Translations under genes and position numbers: made by a program
Source of the DNA: an uncultured Muribaculaceae bacterium
Lineage (GTDB): Bacteria; Bacteroidota; Bacteroidia; Bacteroidales; Muribaculaceae
Length of the DNA: 64,000 nt
Direction: 5' to 3'
Assembly (NCBI GenBank): GCA_910586565.1
Contig: CAJUIT010000010.1
Span: forward strand, 44,859-108,858
Shown: positions 26,744 to 35,224 of the stretch, in pieces
Layout: every line of letters starts with the position of its first letter
Position numbering within the stretch: position 1 is the first letter of the stretch
The notes under the pieces: generated by a model
Databases searched by the model: none
Seen by the model: the letters and a program-made list of their open reading frames with translations, nothing else
Told to the model about the DNA's origin: nothing

Positions 26744-26906
26744 ACTAAAAACAAGTGAGAAACACCTTAATTTAGTGAATTTAGTGAAAAGATGGTTGGG
26801 GAAATGGTTTAAAAGCTTTCCCCCGCCCCCTTTGCCCCCGTAATTGCAGGGAATATGAAATTGCAACAACAGCCTGCGCCGATTGGTTCGGGGAAGGGGA
26901 GTGGTG

Positions 26907-27434
26907 TCAGCGCAGGGCGAGGTAGAACTGCCATATCGCCAGGGCTGTGCTCACTGCCACGTTGAGCGAATGTTTGGTACCCTCCTGGGGAATTTCAAGG
27001 CAGAGGTCGGCGGCGTTTACAACCTCCTGGTCGACACCGTTTACCTCATGGCCGGCAATGACGGCATAACGGCCGTTGGGCTGTGGCTCAAAGCGGTCGA
27101 GTGAAACGCTCCCGTTCACCTGTTCGAGCGCGCACACGGTGTAGCCGCGCTCCTTTAGCTGTTTCACAGCATCGAGGGTGTTGGCGAAATAGCTCCATTT
27201 CACCGAATCCTCGGCTCCGAGAGCGGTTTTGTGGATTTCGGGCGAGGGTGGGGTGGCGGTGATGCCGCAGAGATAAATCTCCTCTACGCGGAAAGCGTCG
27301 GAGGTGCGGAACACTGAGCCTATGTTGTTGAGACTGCGCACGTTGTCGAGCACAACAACCAATGGCAGTTTACCTTTGGTGCGGTATTCCTCCACGGTGT
27401 CGCGCCCCATTTCCCAGATTGTTTTTTTCAGCAT
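26907..27434 (-). CDS. TrmH/SpoU-family RNA 2'-O-methyltransferase
   Basis: A 175-residue SPOUT-class methyltransferase. Motif 1 (VVLDNVRSLNNIGSVFRTSDAF), motif 2 (AVIAGHEVNGVDQEVV) and motif 3 (LEIPQEGTKHSLNVAVSTAL) are all present, with the knotted C-terminus intact. The open frame extends to 27563, but a -7 box at 27498-27491 lies inside that extension and MLKKTIWEMGRDTVEEY at 27434 is the family N-terminus, so I use 27434. The RNA target is not identifiable. Confidence 0.92.
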   Translation of the reverse strand: MLKKTIWEMGRDTVEEYRTKGKLPLVVVLDNVRSLNNIGSVFRTSDAFRVEEIYLCGITATPPSPEIHKTALGAEDSVKWSYFANTLDAVKQLKERGYTVCALEQVNGSVSLDRFEPQPNGRYAVIAGHEVNGVDQEVVNAADLCLEIPQEGTKHSLNVAVSTALAIWQFYLALR

Positions 27435-27490
27435 GGCGAAAGTTGTGGGTTGGTTTAAGTGTGAAATCGTTATCGGGTCACTTGCGGGGT

Positions 27491-27498
27491 CAAAATTA
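27491..27498 (-). promoter_or_regulatory. -7 box upstream of TrmH-family gene
   Basis: Reads TAATTTTG on the minus strand; it decides the start at 27434 over 27563. Confidence 0.55.
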
Positions 27499-27593
27499 CC
27501 CATTCCCCGCCAATTGTTCATTGCCGCAGGGTGATAAAGTTGCTCAAGTGGCCCTATTGACATGTTGCGGTTGGCTGAATTAACATTTTTTTG

Positions 27594-27601
27594 TAACTTT
27601 G
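27594..27601 (+). promoter_or_regulatory. -7 box upstream of SulP gene
   Basis: TAACTTTG, predicting a leader of about 130 bases before the ATG at 27739. Confidence 0.6.
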
Positions 27602-27619
27602 CGCTCTCATTCGATGATT

Positions 27620-27696
27620 CTCACGGACCGTGAGGTTGCGGGGAATCAAAGTAACCGGGGATGCGCGGCAATTCCACCGCGCGGCAATTTCCCCCG
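27620..27696 (+). promoter_or_regulatory. Structured 5' leader of SulP transporter
   Basis: Two folds in the predicted leader. The first is CTCACGG-A-CCGTGAG (27620-27634). The second is a two-tier element in which CCGGGG (27655-27660) pairs with CCCCCG (27691-27696) and GCGCGG (27663-27668) with CCGCGC (27677-27682), joined by an asymmetric internal loop (AT / GGCAATTT). No long T-run follows, so it is not a simple terminator. It resembles a cis-regulatory RNA but matches no class I know. Confidence 0.5.
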
Positions 27697-27738
27697 TAAA
27701 AGGTAAACAAAGGTAAAATCAACAAATAGGTTTGAATT

Positions 27739-29466
27739 ATGAATTTTAGCGGAGCAGTGGATTTCCGGCCCAAGTTGTGGTCGGCTATGCGCCATTACAG
27801 TGTGAAGAAATTACAGGCCGACCTCATTGCCGGTGTGGTGGTGGGTATTGTGGCGTTGCCTCTGGCGATTGCATTCGGTATCGCCTCGGGTGTGAGCCCC
27901 ACAATCGGTCTTATCACCGCCATCATCGGTGGTTTCATGGTGTCGGCATTCGGCGGCAACTCGGTGCAGATTGGCGGCCCCACAGGTGCTTTCATCGTGA
28001 TTGTCTACGGCATTATCGCCCGTTTCGGGCTTGAGGGTCTTGCGGTTGCAACCTTCATGGCCGGATTGATTTTGGTGCTGATGGGGCTCTTCAAGCTCGG
28101 CACTGTCATTAAATTCATCCCCTATCCCATTGTTGTGGGTTTCACCGCCGGTATCGCGTTGACGATTCTCTCAACCCAGGTGAATGATTTCCTCGGGCTC
28201 GGGCTGACCAATCTTCCCGGCGACTTTGTGTCGAAATGGGGTGTTTATTTCAGCAATCTCGACCGCATCGACCTCCCCACAGTGATTGTGGCTGTGGCAT
28301 CGCTCGCCATCATAATCCTCACCCCTAAGGTGTCGAAAAAGCTTCCCGGTGCCCTGCTGGCAATCATCATCATCACCGCTGCGGTTTATCTCATGAAGGT
28401 TTACGACCCTTCGGTGGCAATCACCACCATCGGTGACCGTTTCGGCTCTATGTCGACCGACCTCCCCGAGGTTCACGGGTTCGCTCTCACCATGGATAAC
28501 ATCAACCTGCTCCTCCCCTCGGCGTTCACAATCGCCGTGCTCGGTGCAATTGAATCGTTGCTTTCGGCAACGGTGGCCGACGGTGTCACGGGGTCGAAAA
28601 CCTCAACCAACACCGAGCTGATAGGGCAGGGTATGGCCAACATCGTGGTGCCCTTCTTCGGCGGAATTCCCGTGACCGGTGCCATTGCCCGCACAATGAC
28701 CAACATCACCAACGGTGGCCGCACCCCTGTGGCAGGCGTGGTGCATGCAATCGTGCTGCTGTTGATTTTCATTTTCCTGATGCCGCTCATCAACTATGTG
28801 CCTATGGCATGTCTGGCAGCCGTGCTTGTTGTGGTTTCATACAACATGAGCGGTTGGCGCACTATTGTTGGGCTCATGAAGGCTCCCAAAAGCGACATTT
28901 CGGTGATGGCTGTAACCTTCCTGCTCACTGTGGTGTTCGACCTCACAATCGCCATTGAAATCGGATTGTTGCTCGCTGTGGTGCTGTTCCTGCGCCGCGT
29001 GATGGAGAACACCGAAATCAAGGTTTACTCCGAGCAGCTCGACGTTGCCGAGGGCACCGACCTCGATGCTTCGCACCACGAAGTGCTCGATGTGCTCCCC
29101 GGGGTAGGTGTTTACGAAATCGACGGCCCGTTCTTCTTCGGTGTGGCAACCAAATTCGATGAGATGATGCGCACAACCGTGGGTGAGAAGCAGCCGCTGG
29201 TGCGCATTATCCGCATGCGCAAGGTGCCCTTCATCGACTCCACAGCCCTGCATAACCTTGAGATTCTCATCAAGTCGTCGCAGCGCGAGGGGATTCATGT
29301 GGTGCTCTCGGGTGTGAAAGATAACGTGCGCGAAACCCTTGTTCATGCCGGCATCGGCACTCTCATCGGCGCCGACCACATCTGCTCACACATTTCGGGC
29401 GCAGTGGAGATGGCCAACGCCATAGTGCGCCGTTCCGAAGCAAACGCCGCTCCGGCTCTGCAATGA
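27739..29466 (+). CDS. SulP-family anion transporter with STAS domain
   Basis: A 575-residue inner-membrane permease (SLC26/SulP). Residues 20-430 contain the transmembrane core, opening with VVVGIVALPLAIAFGIASGV and containing the family's GGIPVTGAIARTMTNI motif near 310. Residues about 445-555 form a cytoplasmic STAS domain (VLPGVGVYEIDGPFFFGVA, then PFIDSTALHNLE). Substrates in the family include sulfate and bicarbonate; the choice cannot be made here. It has an individual promoter and a long structured leader that may sense a signal. Confidence 0.93.
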   Translation: MNFSGAVDFRPKLWSAMRHYSVKKLQADLIAGVVVGIVALPLAIAFGIASGVSPTIGLITAIIGGFMVSAFGGNSVQIGGPTGAFIVIVYGIIARFGLEGLAVATFMAGLILVLMGLFKLGTVIKFIPYPIVVGFTAGIALTILSTQVNDFLGLGLTNLPGDFVSKWGVYFSNLDRIDLPTVIVAVASLAIIILTPKVSKKLPGALLAIIIITAAVYLMKVYDPSVAITTIGDRFGSMSTDLPEVHGFALTMDNINLLLPSAFTIAVLGAIESLLSATVADGVTGSKTSTNTELIGQGMANIVVPFFGGIPVTGAIARTMTNITNGGRTPVAGVVHAIVLLLIFIFLMPLINYVPMACLAAVLVVVSYNMSGWRTIVGLMKAPKSDISVMAVTFLLTVVFDLTIAIEIGLLLAVVLFLRRVMENTEIKVYSEQLDVAEGTDLDASHHEVLDVLPGVGVYEIDGPFFFGVATKFDEMMRTTVGEKQPLVRIIRMRKVPFIDSTALHNLEILIKSSQREGIHVVLSGVKDNVRETLVHAGIGTLIGADHICSHISGAVEMANAIVRRSEANAAPALQ

Positions 29467-29798
29467 TTTTGAAAATCTGTGTCAGTATTTAGCACTTGTG
29501 AATTGCCACAGATTACAGCTACAGCTTAATAGAAAATGTTACTTCGTGAAAGTGCGGTGAATGAGAATTTGCCGCACTTTCCTTTTTTAAGACGGATTTT
29601 GAGGCGGATGGTGTGTTAAAGAATGCTATATGTGGGGTGCGGAATGTTATAAATGCAATTCTCTTTGGCATAAACGGCTTTTTACATAAAACTCTTTTTG
29701 CGCTGTGATGTTAGAACTATACTGAACATGAGATATCTGCGTAACTCACATGATACTCATTTACGGGAACAATCTAAATTACTATAACTGAAAACTGT
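29467..29798. other. Gene-free stretch between SulP gene and glsA
   Basis: 332 bases with no credible coding sequence. It holds a weak AATCTGTG/CACAGATT inverted repeat (29474-29514), the terminator at 29548 and an AT-rich stretch before glsA. I see no good TAnnTTTG box for glsA in it. Confidence 0.6.
29548..29588 (+). terminator. Intrinsic terminator after SulP gene
   Basis: GAAAGTGCGG (29548-29557) pairs with CCGCACTTTC (29572-29581) followed by CTTTTTT. Confidence 0.9.
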
Positions 29799-30764
29799 AT
29801 GGATAAAACAATTACCAAGGCTCAGATAAAGGCTGCCGTAGAGGAGGCCTATAATGAGTCGAAAAACATCACGGGCGGCCACAATGCCGATTACATCCCG
29901 TTTCTGGCCAACATCGACCCCAATCTGTTCGGCCTGAGTGTTACGTTGCTCGACGGCACAACAATTAATGTGGGTGATACCGACTATCATTTCGGCATCG
30001 AATCGGTGTCGAAGGTGCTCACTGCCATTCTTGTGCTGAAGCAGTATGGTGCCGAAGCTGTGTTGAAGCAGATTGGCGCCGATGCCACAGGTTTGCCCTT
30101 CAACTCAATTTTTGCAATCCTGCTTGAGAATGACCATCCCTCCACACCGTTGGTCAATGCAGGTGCGATAACCGCATGTTCGATGGTGCAGCCCAAGGGC
30201 GATTCCTGGGGCAAATGGGAAGCCATTATCAATAACATCACCGATTTGTGTGGTTCGGAGTCGCAGGTGCTTGATGAGCTTTATCGCTCGGAGTCGGAAA
30301 CCAACTTCAACAACCGCGCCATCGCCTGGTTGCTTAAGAACTACAACCGAATCTACGATGATGTGCCCATGAGTCTTGACCTCTACACCCGCCAGTGCTC
30401 GGTTGGCATCACGGCATCGCAGCTTTCAATCTGCGCCGCCACAATTGCCAACGGTGGCACCAACCCGGTGACAAAGAAAGCTGTGTTCGCACCCGAACTG
30501 GCTCCTAAAATCACCACTCTCATCTCATCGGTAGGTTTCTATCAGAACACCGGCGACTGGCTCTACACCTCCGGTATCCCTGCCAAGAGCGGTGTTGGTG
30601 GCGGCGTGCTCGGGGTGATGCCCGGCGTGTTCGGTATCGCGGCTTTCGCACCTCCATTGGATGTGGCCGGCAACTCGGTTAAGGCACAGGCTGCCGTGAA
30701 AGCGGTGATGAACAAGCTCGGATTGGGCGTGTTCAACGGCGACCGCGTCACTGTGACCGACTAA
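29799..30764 (+). CDS. glsA: Glutaminase A
   Basis: A 321-residue serine-dependent glutaminase converting L-glutamine to glutamate and ammonia. The beta-lactamase-like SxxK catalytic pair is Ser69-Val-Ser-Lys72 in FGIESVSKVL. NAGAITACSMV near 127, the Tyr in RIYDDVPMSLDLYTRQC near 185 and the C-terminal GIPAKSGVGGGVLGVMPG near 263 are family landmarks. It is cytoplasmic, with no signal peptide. It heads a three-gene set with an MFS carrier and asparaginase, which points to amide use or ammonia-based acid tolerance. Confidence 0.95.
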   Translation: MDKTITKAQIKAAVEEAYNESKNITGGHNADYIPFLANIDPNLFGLSVTLLDGTTINVGDTDYHFGIESVSKVLTAILVLKQYGAEAVLKQIGADATGLPFNSIFAILLENDHPSTPLVNAGAITACSMVQPKGDSWGKWEAIINNITDLCGSESQVLDELYRSESETNFNNRAIAWLLKNYNRIYDDVPMSLDLYTRQCSVGITASQLSICAATIANGGTNPVTKKAVFAPELAPKITTLISSVGFYQNTGDWLYTSGIPAKSGVGGGVLGVMPGVFGIAAFAPPLDVAGNSVKAQAAVKAVMNKLGLGVFNGDRVTVTD

Positions 30765-30818
30765 AGCCTTATAACGTTACTAAAAAACTAAAAACTAACT
30801 ACTAAAAACTTTTCAACT

Positions 30819-32108
30819 ATGCAAGTGAAAACAGGAAAAGGCACCATCTCAATGATGGTTGTCTTTGCAATATGGTCGCTGTCGCTTGCCGTTGACCTTC
30901 CGGGCCTGGCGGTGACACCTATCGAGGGTAGCCTGCGCACAATCTTCAGTGATGCAACCGATTTTAAAATCCAGTTGCTGACGGTTCTGCCTAACCTTGT
31001 GATTATCCCGTTTGTGCTTCTTTCGGGTAAACTTTCCGAAACGCGCCACAAGGTGGCGGTAATCACATTGGGCACACTGCTGTATATCATAGCAGGCGCG
31101 TGGTCAATCTTCTCCAATTCGCTCACGGAGCTTATTTGGCTCAGCTGTCTGCTCGGAGCCGGCTGCGGTTTGATTCTGCCGTTCTCAACCGGTCTTATCG
31201 CCGATGTGTTCACCGGCAAATACCGCATGAAACAGATGGGTATCATCTCAGCCATCGGTAACATCGCACTTGTGGGTGCCACATTCGTTGTGGGATTCCT
31301 CGCTGCCAAGAGCTGGCACCTTCCCTTCCTGGTTTATCTGATTCCATTGGTTTCACTGGTTTTGATTCCGTTCCTCAACAAAATTCCGAAATCGAACTAT
31401 GCCGCTACTCCCGCAACCTCCGATGCAGCTTCGTCAGCAACTACAAAAGCCGCGTCGACCACTGTGCCTGCGGTTGATGCCGACGGATTCTCAACAGCCG
31501 GTCAGTCGGTGAAAGGGGGATTTTACGTAGGGCGCACAATCTGGCTGCTTCTGGCCTATTTCTTCTTTGTGTTCGCAACATCGGTTCCGGCTTACTATCT
31601 GCCTAACCTGATGCCTGAGTATCACATGTCGACCGAGGATGTGTCAACCGTAACATCTATTTTCTATCTGGCAATGTTTGCAATCGGCCTGATTGTTACG
31701 GCCGTGATGAAAACCTTCCGTAAAACCACCTTTATCCTTGCCACAGGCTTGATTGTTGGCGGTATGGTGATGTTCGTGCTCACCCGCTCGTTGGGTCTGT
31801 TCATCGTGGCATCGGCATTGGTTGGTCTCGGCAATGGTCTGGCTCAGCCTATCTTCTACACCAAAGCGACAGAAGTGGTTACCTCCGACAGCAAATCAAC
31901 CCTTTCACTTGCCTACCTTCAGGTTGCCAACTATGTGGCCATCTCGCTTGTGCCTGTGATTATCGGTTTCTTCTCCGATATTTTCCACAACAAAACCGCA
32001 CTTTTCCCATTCACGTTGGTGCTGATATTTACAGCAATCGTGCTTTGCGCGGTAATTGTGAGGGTGCGTCACTTCGTGTTCGGCATCAGCAAGAACTACT
32101 ACGAATAA
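30819..32108 (+). CDS. MFS transporter in glutaminase/asparaginase cluster
   Basis: A 429-residue major facilitator with about twelve transmembrane helices. An N-terminal motif in helix 1 reads SLSLAVDLPGLAVTPIEG, and the loop-2/3 LSGKLSETRHKV corresponds to the MFS motif A position. The central cytoplasmic linker (about residues 195-230) is an Ala/Thr/Ser-rich low-complexity stretch. Substrate is unknown from sequence. Its position between glutaminase and asparaginase suggests an amino acid, amide or product. It starts 54 bases after glsA with no clear terminator between, so co-transcription is likely. Confidence 0.85.
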   Translation: MQVKTGKGTISMMVVFAIWSLSLAVDLPGLAVTPIEGSLRTIFSDATDFKIQLLTVLPNLVIIPFVLLSGKLSETRHKVAVITLGTLLYIIAGAWSIFSNSLTELIWLSCLLGAGCGLILPFSTGLIADVFTGKYRMKQMGIISAIGNIALVGATFVVGFLAAKSWHLPFLVYLIPLVSLVLIPFLNKIPKSNYAATPATSDAASSATTKAASTTVPAVDADGFSTAGQSVKGGFYVGRTIWLLLAYFFFVFATSVPAYYLPNLMPEYHMSTEDVSTVTSIFYLAMFAIGLIVTAVMKTFRKTTFILATGLIVGGMVMFVLTRSLGLFIVASALVGLGNGLAQPIFYTKATEVVTSDSKSTLSLAYLQVANYVAISLVPVIIGFFSDIFHNKTALFPFTLVLIFTAIVLCAVIVRVRHFVFGISKNYYE

Positions 32109-32144
32109 TCTGACAACAGAACTCTTAACTCTTTTTCATCAACA

Positions 32145-32186
32145 GGATTAACCGGCTCAGGGCTCCGGCACTGCAGCCGGTTATCC
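32145..32186 (+). other. Strong hairpin between MFS gene and ansA
   Basis: GGATTAACCGGCT (32145-32157) pairs with AGCCGGTTATCC (32175-32186), one bulged T. No T-run follows (CCTTTCC), so it looks more like an mRNA processing or stability element than a terminator. Confidence 0.6.
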
Positions 32187-32220
32187 TTTCCATCAAATCT
32201 AAAAACAAATAACTAAAACT

Positions 32221-33261
32221 ATGACAACCACAACCAACAAACCGAAGATTCTAATCATCTACACCGGCGGAACAATCGGGATGGTGGAAACCCCCGACGG
32301 CCTTCAGCCTTTCGATTTCTCTCACCTGATGGATAATGTGCCTAAGGTGGGGCAGCTTGGTTATGAAATCGACAGCGTGCAGTTCAAGCAGCCGATTGAT
32401 TCGTCCAACATGAACCCGCAATACTGGGGCATGATTGTGAAGGATATCGCCGACCGCTACGACCAATACGATGGCTTTGTGGTGCTTCACGGCACCGACA
32501 CAATGGCCTATACCGCATCGGCACTGGCCTTCATGCTACGCAATCTGCGCAAACCTGTTGTAATCACCGGCTCGCAGCTTCCTATCGGCGACACACGCGA
32601 GGACGGAACCGAAAACCTTATCTCGGCCCTGCAGGTGGCAGCGGCCAAGGATGAGAACGGCGACCCCATGATTCAGGAAGTTGTGATCTCATTCCAGGAT
32701 TACATTGTGAGAGGCTGCCGCTCAACCAAATTCACCTCCACAGGATTCCATGCGTTCAAGAGCTTCAATTATCCCAATCTGGGAACAATCGACCTCCACA
32801 TCGACTATGCAAAGCCCTATCTGATGCGTCACAACACGGCGCTCCCTCTCGAACCGTTCTACGCAATGGATTCCAACCTCCTCGTGCTTTGGCTCTACCC
32901 GGGCATCACAGAGGATGTTGTGAAAGCCCAGCTCGCCACACCGGGCATCAAGGCTGTGGTGCTCCGCACATTCGGTGCCGGCAACGCCCCCACCGAGCAA
33001 TGGTTCCTTGATGCGCTCACCGATGCAGTTAACCGCGGGTTGATTATCTACAATGTCACCCAGTGTCAGAACGGCGGCGACGAGCAGAAACGCTACTACA
33101 CCGGCGATATGCTTGCCAAAGCCGGCGTAATTTCCGGTTTCGACATCACCGTGGAAGCCGCAGTTACAAAACTTATGTATCTTCTTGGCAGCGGCCTCTC
33201 CACCGCCGACATAAAAACCTACCTCACCACCTCAATCGTTGGTGAGATGACCGTGGAATAA
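32221..33261 (+). CDS. ansA: Type I asparaginase
   Basis: A 346-residue cytoplasmic L-asparaginase producing aspartate and ammonia. The first catalytic Thr is in IIYTGGTIGM (residues 13-21) and the second in HGTDTMAYTASAL (about 91-103); SSNMNP near 61 supplies the substrate-binding Ser. No signal peptide, which separates it from periplasmic type II enzymes. It is the third gene of the glutaminase set, and a terminator-like hairpin at 33300 follows. Confidence 0.94.
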   Translation: MTTTTNKPKILIIYTGGTIGMVETPDGLQPFDFSHLMDNVPKVGQLGYEIDSVQFKQPIDSSNMNPQYWGMIVKDIADRYDQYDGFVVLHGTDTMAYTASALAFMLRNLRKPVVITGSQLPIGDTREDGTENLISALQVAAAKDENGDPMIQEVVISFQDYIVRGCRSTKFTSTGFHAFKSFNYPNLGTIDLHIDYAKPYLMRHNTALPLEPFYAMDSNLLVLWLYPGITEDVVKAQLATPGIKAVVLRTFGAGNAPTEQWFLDALTDAVNRGLIIYNVTQCQNGGDEQKRYYTGDMLAKAGVISGFDITVEAAVTKLMYLLGSGLSTADIKTYLTTSIVGEMTVE

Positions 33262-33299
33262 CGTCTGTCTATTATCTAAGTTTTATCTCTTTCTAAGAG

Positions 33300-33364
33300 G
33301 GTGTGTCATAACGTCTCGTCCGAATGTCGATAGCGACTACTCAGATGAGCCATTATGACACACC
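33300..33364. terminator. Long hairpin after ansA (GTGTGTCAAA family)
   Basis: GGTGTGTCATAA (33300-33311) and TTATGACACACC (33353-33364) are perfect 12-base arms around a 41-base insert with an inner GTCG/CGAC pairing. It lies between convergent ansA and the nuclease-like gene. The T-tract is weak (TTGTATTTG), so efficiency is uncertain. Confidence 0.6.
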
Positions 33365-33407
33365 TTGTATTTGTTGTTAAGCTGTTTTTCCGAGCTCTAA
33401 ATGAGAC

Positions 33408-33896
33408 TCAGAAAGAAATAGGACTGTCGGGTTGGTTGTTTTTAAGAATTCTGAGCTCAATATTGTAGCGGTCTTTGAAGCGGATGCGCGCTTTCTCCAG
33501 TTTTGCATGTGAAGCGCTTTTCGGACCGCACCCTGAAGTTACGATGCGTGCGCGAGCGCAATCGTTGCGCTGCGGATACGGTAGGAAACAGGGGTTATTT
33601 ATCGTTGCCTCAAGCTGGTCGATGGCATGAGAAATATCAGTTCCTTTCAATTCCACGAATATAGCCCTGCTGTCGGTATTGGTGGTGGCAGCCAAAAATT
33701 TGTCGCATTTCAGGCCTGCGGTTATCACATAGCCGTCGACTTGAAACACAATTGATTTGGCTCCGTTGCGCACATCGACCTTATAGGTTTTACCTTTTTC
33801 CGACAGTGACACTGTGGAGCGCTGTTGCAATGGTTGCTCGGGAATGAGTCGGCTATCGGAGAGCTTTTTAATTCGTTTTGAAGCAAAATCACCCAT
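33408..33896 (-). CDS. PD-(D/E)XK nuclease-like partner protein
   Basis: A 162-residue protein. The central pattern KCDKF (Cys64-Asp65), then FVELKG (Glu82-x-Lys84), then HAIDQL (Gln94) matches the Asp ... Glu-x-Lys ... Gln layout of PD-(D/E)XK nucleases. I also recall the surrounding style (VELKG followed by an Ala-rich helix) from uncharacterised bacterial proteins. The C-terminal FKDRYNIELRIL is a likely closing strand. Its ATG lies eight bases inside the ATPase gene (ATGGGTGA), so the two are translationally coupled. The nuclease assignment is inference from motifs. A defence role is suggested by pairing with an OLD/ABC-type ATPase. Confidence 0.7.
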   Translation of the reverse strand: MGDFASKRIKKLSDSRLIPEQPLQQRSTVSLSEKGKTYKVDVRNGAKSIVFQVDGYVITAGLKCDKFLAATTNTDSRAIFVELKGTDISHAIDQLEATINNPCFLPYPQRNDCARARIVTSGCGPKSASHAKLEKARIRFKDRYNIELRILKNNQPDSPISF

Positions 33897-35073
33897 ATAT
33901 CATGTCATTGAGGGTGAGAATTATGTTTTCGTAGGAGTCTGACGTGCTATCCAGTCCGCTTCCGTCAATCATCTGAATCTCATCGTCGAAGAGATTGTGC
34001 GCTCCCCCTTTAATGATGTGCCATGCACCGACTTCGCTTGGGTCGAGTTGTGGAATAACCTCGTTTACAGTATGTTGGTCGAAATTGCCGGTAAGTGATG
34101 CCCGATGGGCGAGCATCATGATGTTGAGAGCGGTCAGTATGTAGGGGCTGTGTGTAGCTAATGTGAGGTCCATTTCGGCGTTTTGGGCTGAAAGGCATTC
34201 ATTAATCAGAAATTTCATCAGTCCCCATTGATTCGACGGAAACAAACTCAATTCAGGCTCTTCAAGATGTAGACTTATTCGTTTGTTTGGGAAACTGCCG
34301 ATGTCGGACGAGCCTTTGAATCGCGAAAGATTGTCGTTGGCGGCCAAAAACCTTACGATTGTGGAGTTCATAGCCTCCACGACGTCGAAGTGACGTGACA
34401 GATAGCGTGTTATGAAATGGAGTGCCACGCTGCTTTGCATTCCCGACGAAGCGCTTGTGAGCGGAAGATTCTCGAAAGAGGAATCATCTTTCGTTATCGA
34501 ACTAACAAAAACACGTTGGCCGGCAGAGGTTTTGCGCACAGTCATTTTCACACCGAGATAGTCCATGTCGGTGGAAGAAATTACGTCAAGGGCTTTCTGA
34601 AAGTTCAGGAATGTTTCATCAAGATAAAACATGTTGTGCCGCAAAGTCACATTTCCTGCGGCTAAATCTGGCACGAGCACACGTTTATCCGAAATGTAGG
34701 CTATCTTCTGAAGTGTAAGTTCTTTATTGTCGACATACTTCACCGGAAAAGAAATTGAACTTTTCTTCAGTTGAATTTCAAATGAGCCGTTGCGATAGAT
34801 GATTTCAGAATCAGGACGCAGGAAAGGCCGCAGACCGTTTGTGCCTAAAATGCTCTCTGTGCGCAGTCTGAACGGGGTAGGGATACCTGAGTTTTTAAAG
34901 TAGCTTCTGACACAAAGCATTTTATAGACCCAACGCATCATGGCAAGCACTTTCATAACTGTGCTTTTTCCGCTTCCCGATTCTCCGATGAACACATTTA
35001 TGCGGTTGAGGTTTGGCAGCTCAATACATTTAATCGGGCCAAAGTTTTTAATTATCAGACTTTCAGATTGCAT
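33889..35073 (-). CDS. ABC/OLD-like AAA ATPase
   Basis: A 394-residue ATPase of the AAA_15/AAA_21 (OLD/RecF-like) type. Walker A is GESGSGKST (30-38), an ABC-like signature is SSGMQS (209-214), Walker B is LHLEEPE (268-274) and the switch is ATHSPY (306-311). There is no C-terminal TOPRIM domain as in OLD or PARIS AriB; the nuclease-like activity appears to be supplied by the overlapping downstream gene. The ATG at 35073 gives the standard N-terminus SLIIKNFGPIKCIEL; the frame is open to 35100. Base composition is less GC-rich than flanking genes, consistent with acquired DNA. Confidence 0.85.
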   Translation of the reverse strand: MQSESLIIKNFGPIKCIELPNLNRINVFIGESGSGKSTVMKVLAMMRWVYKMLCVRSYFKNSGIPTPFRLRTESILGTNGLRPFLRPDSEIIYRNGSFEIQLKKSSISFPVKYVDNKELTLQKIAYISDKRVLVPDLAAGNVTLRHNMFYLDETFLNFQKALDVISSTDMDYLGVKMTVRKTSAGQRVFVSSITKDDSSFENLPLTSASSGMQSSVALHFITRYLSRHFDVVEAMNSTIVRFLAANDNLSRFKGSSDIGSFPNKRISLHLEEPELSLFPSNQWGLMKFLINECLSAQNAEMDLTLATHSPYILTALNIMMLAHRASLTGNFDQHTVNEVIPQLDPSEVGAWHIIKGGAHNLFDDEIQMIDGSGLDSTSDSYENIILTLNDMIYG

Positions 35074-35122
35074 GATAGGTGGGTTGTGCTTTAGTTGCAA
35101 GCTGCATGTAGGGTCAATTTTC

Positions 35123-35154
35123 CAAAAGTAGTAATTTTTTTTTGTTTGCCCAAA
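35123..35154 (-). promoter_or_regulatory. Promoter of ATPase-nuclease pair
   Basis: On the minus strand TTTG (35154-35151), 20 bases, then TACTTTTG (35130-35123), about 50 bases before the ATG at 35073. This is a near-consensus Bacteroidetes promoter. Confidence 0.7.
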
Positions 35155-35224
35155 TATCTCGCGATGTCAACGTTGGCAGGGCATCCCTTGCACTCAGTTA
35201 AACAAATTAACAGCTGAGACTCTG

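Noticed and set aside
29640..29700. Possible sigma-54 promoter before glsA (TTGGCATAAACGGC)
   Set aside because: The GG to GC spacing is eight instead of ten bases.
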